Below are positions 59,575 through 64,000 of a DNA stretch of 64,000 bases, in pieces (within the stretch, counting starts at the first letter, position 1; the number at the start of each line of letters is the position of its first letter). The stretch is from Halopseudomonas xinjiangensis (GTDB lineage: Bacteria; Pseudomonadota; Gammaproteobacteria; Pseudomonadales; Pseudomonadaceae): NCBI RefSeq assembly GCF_900104945.1, contig NZ_LT629736.1:2561001-2625000 (forward strand), in the 5' to 3' direction. Under the pieces are notes generated by a model. That model ran no database searches. It was given only the letters and a program-made list of their open reading frames with translations, and was not told where the DNA came from. The position numbers and the translations under genes were made by a program.

Positions 59575-59813
59575 GGCAGCAAACTCCAGCGAGCCGATAC
59601 GGAAAAACGATCACGTTACTATAACCGATCCATACGAGCCGAGTGACCGCTGCCGGGCCAGACGACTCCGCAACAACGGACCATTGGCCCGTTTATGGAC
59701 GATCAACACGAACCTGACTGAGCGTTCCCATTTCGCCTGCGGCACGTCTAAGCTGTCAAATAGTGCTGCGGGCACCTTGGCTCGCTTTCAATAACAACAA
59801 TGCAGGTACCTCC

Positions 59814-61478
59814 ATGTTCGACCGCCACTACCAGGTCTGGCCGCCGCAAGTGCCGAAACAGTTAGAGCTGCCGGCCACCAGCCTGTTTCATAACATTACG
59901 GTTTGCGCGCTGCGGTATCCAGAGCACCCTGCCATCCTCTACTACGGCACGCCGGTTTCGTACCGCAGACTCCAACAGGAAGCCGAGGCAATCGCCGGGC
60001 ATCTGGCGGAAGCGGGCGTAGCCAAAGGCGACCGCGTCCTTTTGTACATGCAGAACAGCCCTCAATACATCATCGGCTATTTCGCGATTCTGCGTGCCAA
60101 TGCCGTGGTGGTTCCAGTAAACCCCATGAACCGAGCGGCAGAACTCAAGTATCTGATAGAGGATACCGAAGCCAAGGTTTGTCTTTGCGCGCAGGAATTG
60201 CTTGAGAATGTCAGCCCCCACTTAGGCGAAGGATTGCTCGAGGAGATAGTGGTTACCGCTTACGCCGATTATGTTACCGAGCATACCGACCTCTCCTTGC
60301 CTGAAACCGTAGCGGAGCCTGCTCGAGACCATTCGATCGGTGGCGTCACCTTGTGGCACGAAGTGGTCAATGCGAACAAGCAGCCGCCTGCGCTTACCAC
60401 CGGCCCGGCGGACCTATGCGTCATCCCGTATAGCTCCGGAACTACAGGCAATCCGAAAGGATGCGTACATACGCACCATAGCGTGCTGGCAACGACGGTG
60501 TACGGGGCGGTTTGGACCAATGCGCAGCATGACATCGTTCATCTCGTATCAGTGCCGATGTTTCACGTCACCGGGATGCAGTCGTGCATGAATAGCACGT
60601 TGTATGTCGGCGGCACGCTAGTGGTCATGACCCGCTGGGACCGGAAGGTAGCCGCCGAGTTGATTCAGCGCTATAAGGTGAATACGTGGCGAAACATCTC
60701 CACGATGGTCGTAGACATGCTGTCTGACCCGGACATCGACAGTTATGACATCAGCTGCTTGAGAAGCATTGGCGGTGGCGGCGCCGCCATGCCGGCCGCG
60801 GTTGCAGGCAAGCTGCACGACAAAACCGGTCTGACCTACATGGAAGGCTATGGTCTATCCGAGACGATCGCACCCACCCACGTCAACCCGCCCCAGGCGT
60901 GCAAGCCGCAGTGTTTGGGTATCCCCCTGATCGGCGTCGACTCGCGAGTAATCAATGTCGATACGTTGGAGGAAGTCGGCCCAGGAGTGACCGGAGAGAT
61001 CATTATGCGTGGTGAGCAGATCTTCCAAGGCTACTGGAAGAGACCCGAGGCCACCGAAGAAGCATTCTTGGAACTCGACGGACATCGATTTTTTCGCTCC
61101 GGCGACTTGGGCTACTACGATGAAGAGGGCTACTTCTTCCTGGTCGATCGTGTCAAACGCATGATCAATGCATCAGGGTACAAAGTGTGGCCGGCCGAGG
61201 TCGAATCGTTGATGTATTCCCACCCAGCCATTCGCGAGGTGTGCGTGGTATCGACGCCGCATCCACGTCGCGGCGAGACGGTGAAGGCGTTCGTTGTATT
61301 GGCAACAGGGAAGGAACATACGACCGACAAGGACATCATCGCCTGGTGTCAGGAGAACATGGCAGCGTACAAGTGTCCAGTAACAGTAGAATTTACTGAC
61401 AGCATACCCAAGTCGCCCACTGGAAAGATCATGTGGCGACTCTTGCAGGAGGAGGAATGGAAGAAGTCAGCGCAGTAG
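59814..61478 (+). CDS. AMP-dependent acyl-CoA synthetase (long-chain type)
   Basis: This acyl-activating enzyme has 554 residues from ATG 59814. The ATP-binding P-loop is YSSGTTGNPKG (about residues 207-217), the gate motif GYGLSE lies in the middle, the hinge region is SGDLGYYDEEG, and the acyl/AMP lysine is in PKSPTGKIMWR at the C-terminus. The best fit is fatty-acid or short/medium-chain acid activation; the exact acid is not known. An ATG at 59763 would add 17 residues. Base composition here is somewhat lower in GC than its neighbours. The gene is divergent from leuA, with its own terminator. Confidence 0.9.
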   Translation: MFDRHYQVWPPQVPKQLELPATSLFHNITVCALRYPEHPAILYYGTPVSYRRLQQEAEAIAGHLAEAGVAKGDRVLLYMQNSPQYIIGYFAILRANAVVVPVNPMNRAAELKYLIEDTEAKVCLCAQELLENVSPHLGEGLLEEIVVTAYADYVTEHTDLSLPETVAEPARDHSIGGVTLWHEVVNANKQPPALTTGPADLCVIPYSSGTTGNPKGCVHTHHSVLATTVYGAVWTNAQHDIVHLVSVPMFHVTGMQSCMNSTLYVGGTLVVMTRWDRKVAAELIQRYKVNTWRNISTMVVDMLSDPDIDSYDISCLRSIGGGGAAMPAAVAGKLHDKTGLTYMEGYGLSETIAPTHVNPPQACKPQCLGIPLIGVDSRVINVDTLEEVGPGVTGEIIMRGEQIFQGYWKRPEATEEAFLELDGHRFFRSGDLGYYDEEGYFFLVDRVKRMINASGYKVWPAEVESLMYSHPAIREVCVVSTPHPRRGETVKAFVVLATGKEHTTDKDIIAWCQENMAAYKCPVTVEFTDSIPKSPTGKIMWRLLQEEEWKKSAQ

Positions 61479-61513
61479 CGAGGCGACCTTACACTCGCTT
61501 CTGAAGCAGTCCT

Positions 61514-61540
61514 AACCGGCCTAAGGGCCGGTTTCTTTTT
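61514..61540 (+). terminator. Rho-independent terminator of the acyl-CoA synthetase gene
   Basis: AACCGGCC (61514-61521), loop TAAG, GGCCGGTT (61526-61533), then TCTTTTT. It lies 36 bases after the stop codon. Confidence 0.93.
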
Positions 61541-61653
61541 CAGCTTGCAGCGTACGGATTGAACACCGAAGGCGCTTTGCCGAGACGAACTGAAACTAGC
61601 CAAACCGTTGAGGATGCAAACCGCGGGCAACCAGACTTTTTACGCGCACATAA

Positions 61654-61685
61654 GAACGCCCCGATCCTTGTGGGATCAGGGCGTT
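61654..61685 (-). terminator. Terminator hairpin of the rRNA operon
   Basis: On the minus strand, just after 5S rRNA, GAACGCCCTGATCCC pairs with GGATCGGGGCGTTC (61654-61685, one bulge). The T-run afterwards is short (TTATG). It probably ends the operon. Confidence 0.8.
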
Positions 61686-61693
61686 CGGTATAG

Positions 61694-61813
61694 GCGCTTG
61701 ACGATGACCTACTCTCACATGGGGAAACCCCACACTACCATCGGCGATGCATCGTTTCACTTCTGAGTTCGGGATGGGATCAGGTGGTTCCAATGCTCTA
61801 TGGTCGTCAAGCA
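61694..61813 (-). rRNA. 5S ribosomal RNA
   Basis: About 120 bases on the minus strand. The ends TGCTTGACGACC and GGTCATCGTCAAGC pair with each other, and the interior contains the conserved GGAACCACCTGATCCC, CGAACTCAGAAGTGAAAC and TGGTAGTGTGGG blocks of pseudomonad 5S rRNA. It is the last gene of the operon; a 142-base spacer separates it from 23S. Confidence 0.95.
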
Positions 61814-61955
61814 ATTTGTTGCTGACCGGTTTTGAGTCCGAGCAGCTAAAAGCTTGGGTTGGTGATAGAAGGAAGACGGATCTTGTAATCTCGTACAGTT
61901 CCAGCTTGTCGTTCATCTGTCTTGATCGTTAACACCAGATTGCTTGGGTGTTATA

Positions 61956-64000
<2,045 letters not shown>

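Noticed and set aside
59575..59813. A leucine attenuator or leader peptide before leuA
   Set aside because: I found no short frame rich in leucine codons and no paired terminator/antiterminator hairpins in these 239 bases.

Overview
The window looks like a chromosome segment from a member of the Pseudomonadaceae: GC-rich, all core genes intact, no phage, insertion sequence or CRISPR. Two blocks keep the gene order I know from Pseudomonas aeruginosa. The first is tldD, nitrilase, yhdP, rng, maf, mreDCB, gatCAB (about 4.1-18.6 kb). The second runs from the yajG-like lipoprotein, hpt, upp and uraA, through hemH, phr, pagL, murI, moeB, prmC, prfA, hemA, lolB, ispE, tRNA-Gln, prs, rplY, pth and ychF, to can, rimI and holD (about 21.3-58.0 kb). 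A BetT-type betaine/choline carrier, a short E. coli-type LeuA and a reduced minor-pilin cluster suggest a salt-tolerant relative (Halopseudomonas or Stutzerimonas-like). That placement is inference only.

Layout. 0-4.1 kb: an ABC-2 exporter (permease cut by the left edge), TerC, an overlapping GIY-YIG nuclease/glutathione transferase pair, and a one-domain asparaginase homologue. 4.2-15.0 kb (minus strand): protease, amidase, outer-membrane lipid transport, RNase G and cell-shape genes. 15.3-21.2 kb (plus strand): gatCAB, an RlpA-like protein and betT. 21.3-25.8 kb: purine/pyrimidine salvage and small envelope proteins. 25.8-30.9 kb (minus strand): type IV pilus minor pilins and PilY1. 31-33.8 kb: D-2-hydroxyacid dehydrogenase, LysE-type exporter, ferrochelatase. 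33.8-40.0 kb: a light-response/photorepair island. 40.0-52.4 kb: lipid A modification, cell-wall, heme, translation termination, isoprenoid and nucleotide genes with tRNA-Gln. 52.4-54.2 kb: a tudor-like small protein, an MscS channel and tRNA-Met. 54.2-59.6 kb (minus strand): a tightly packed operon leuA-holD-rimI-can-eamA-isopropylmalate-dehydrogenase-like. 59.8-61.5 kb: an acyl-CoA ligase. 61.6-64.0 kb: the 3' end of an rRNA operon (23S, cut by the right edge, then 5S) on the minus strand.

The most coherent accessory system is the photorepair island: photolyase, a MerR/LitR regulator without the B12-ligand histidine, DUF523-DUF1722, a Trp-rich TIGR02450 protein, an FAD oxidoreductase, a TIGR01777 protein and DUF2878. 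Two sites at 34777-34800 and 36049-36072 match the direct repeat described for PplR1 of Pseudomonas putida, T(G/A)TACA-N12-TGTA(C/T)A, base for base. This suggests two light-responsive operators. No LOV photoreceptor lies in the window, so the light sensor must be elsewhere. I did not find a convincing wholly undescribed system. The best leads are this regulon, the leuA-to-dehydrogenase operon, and an mreC gene without a standard start codon at its expected place.
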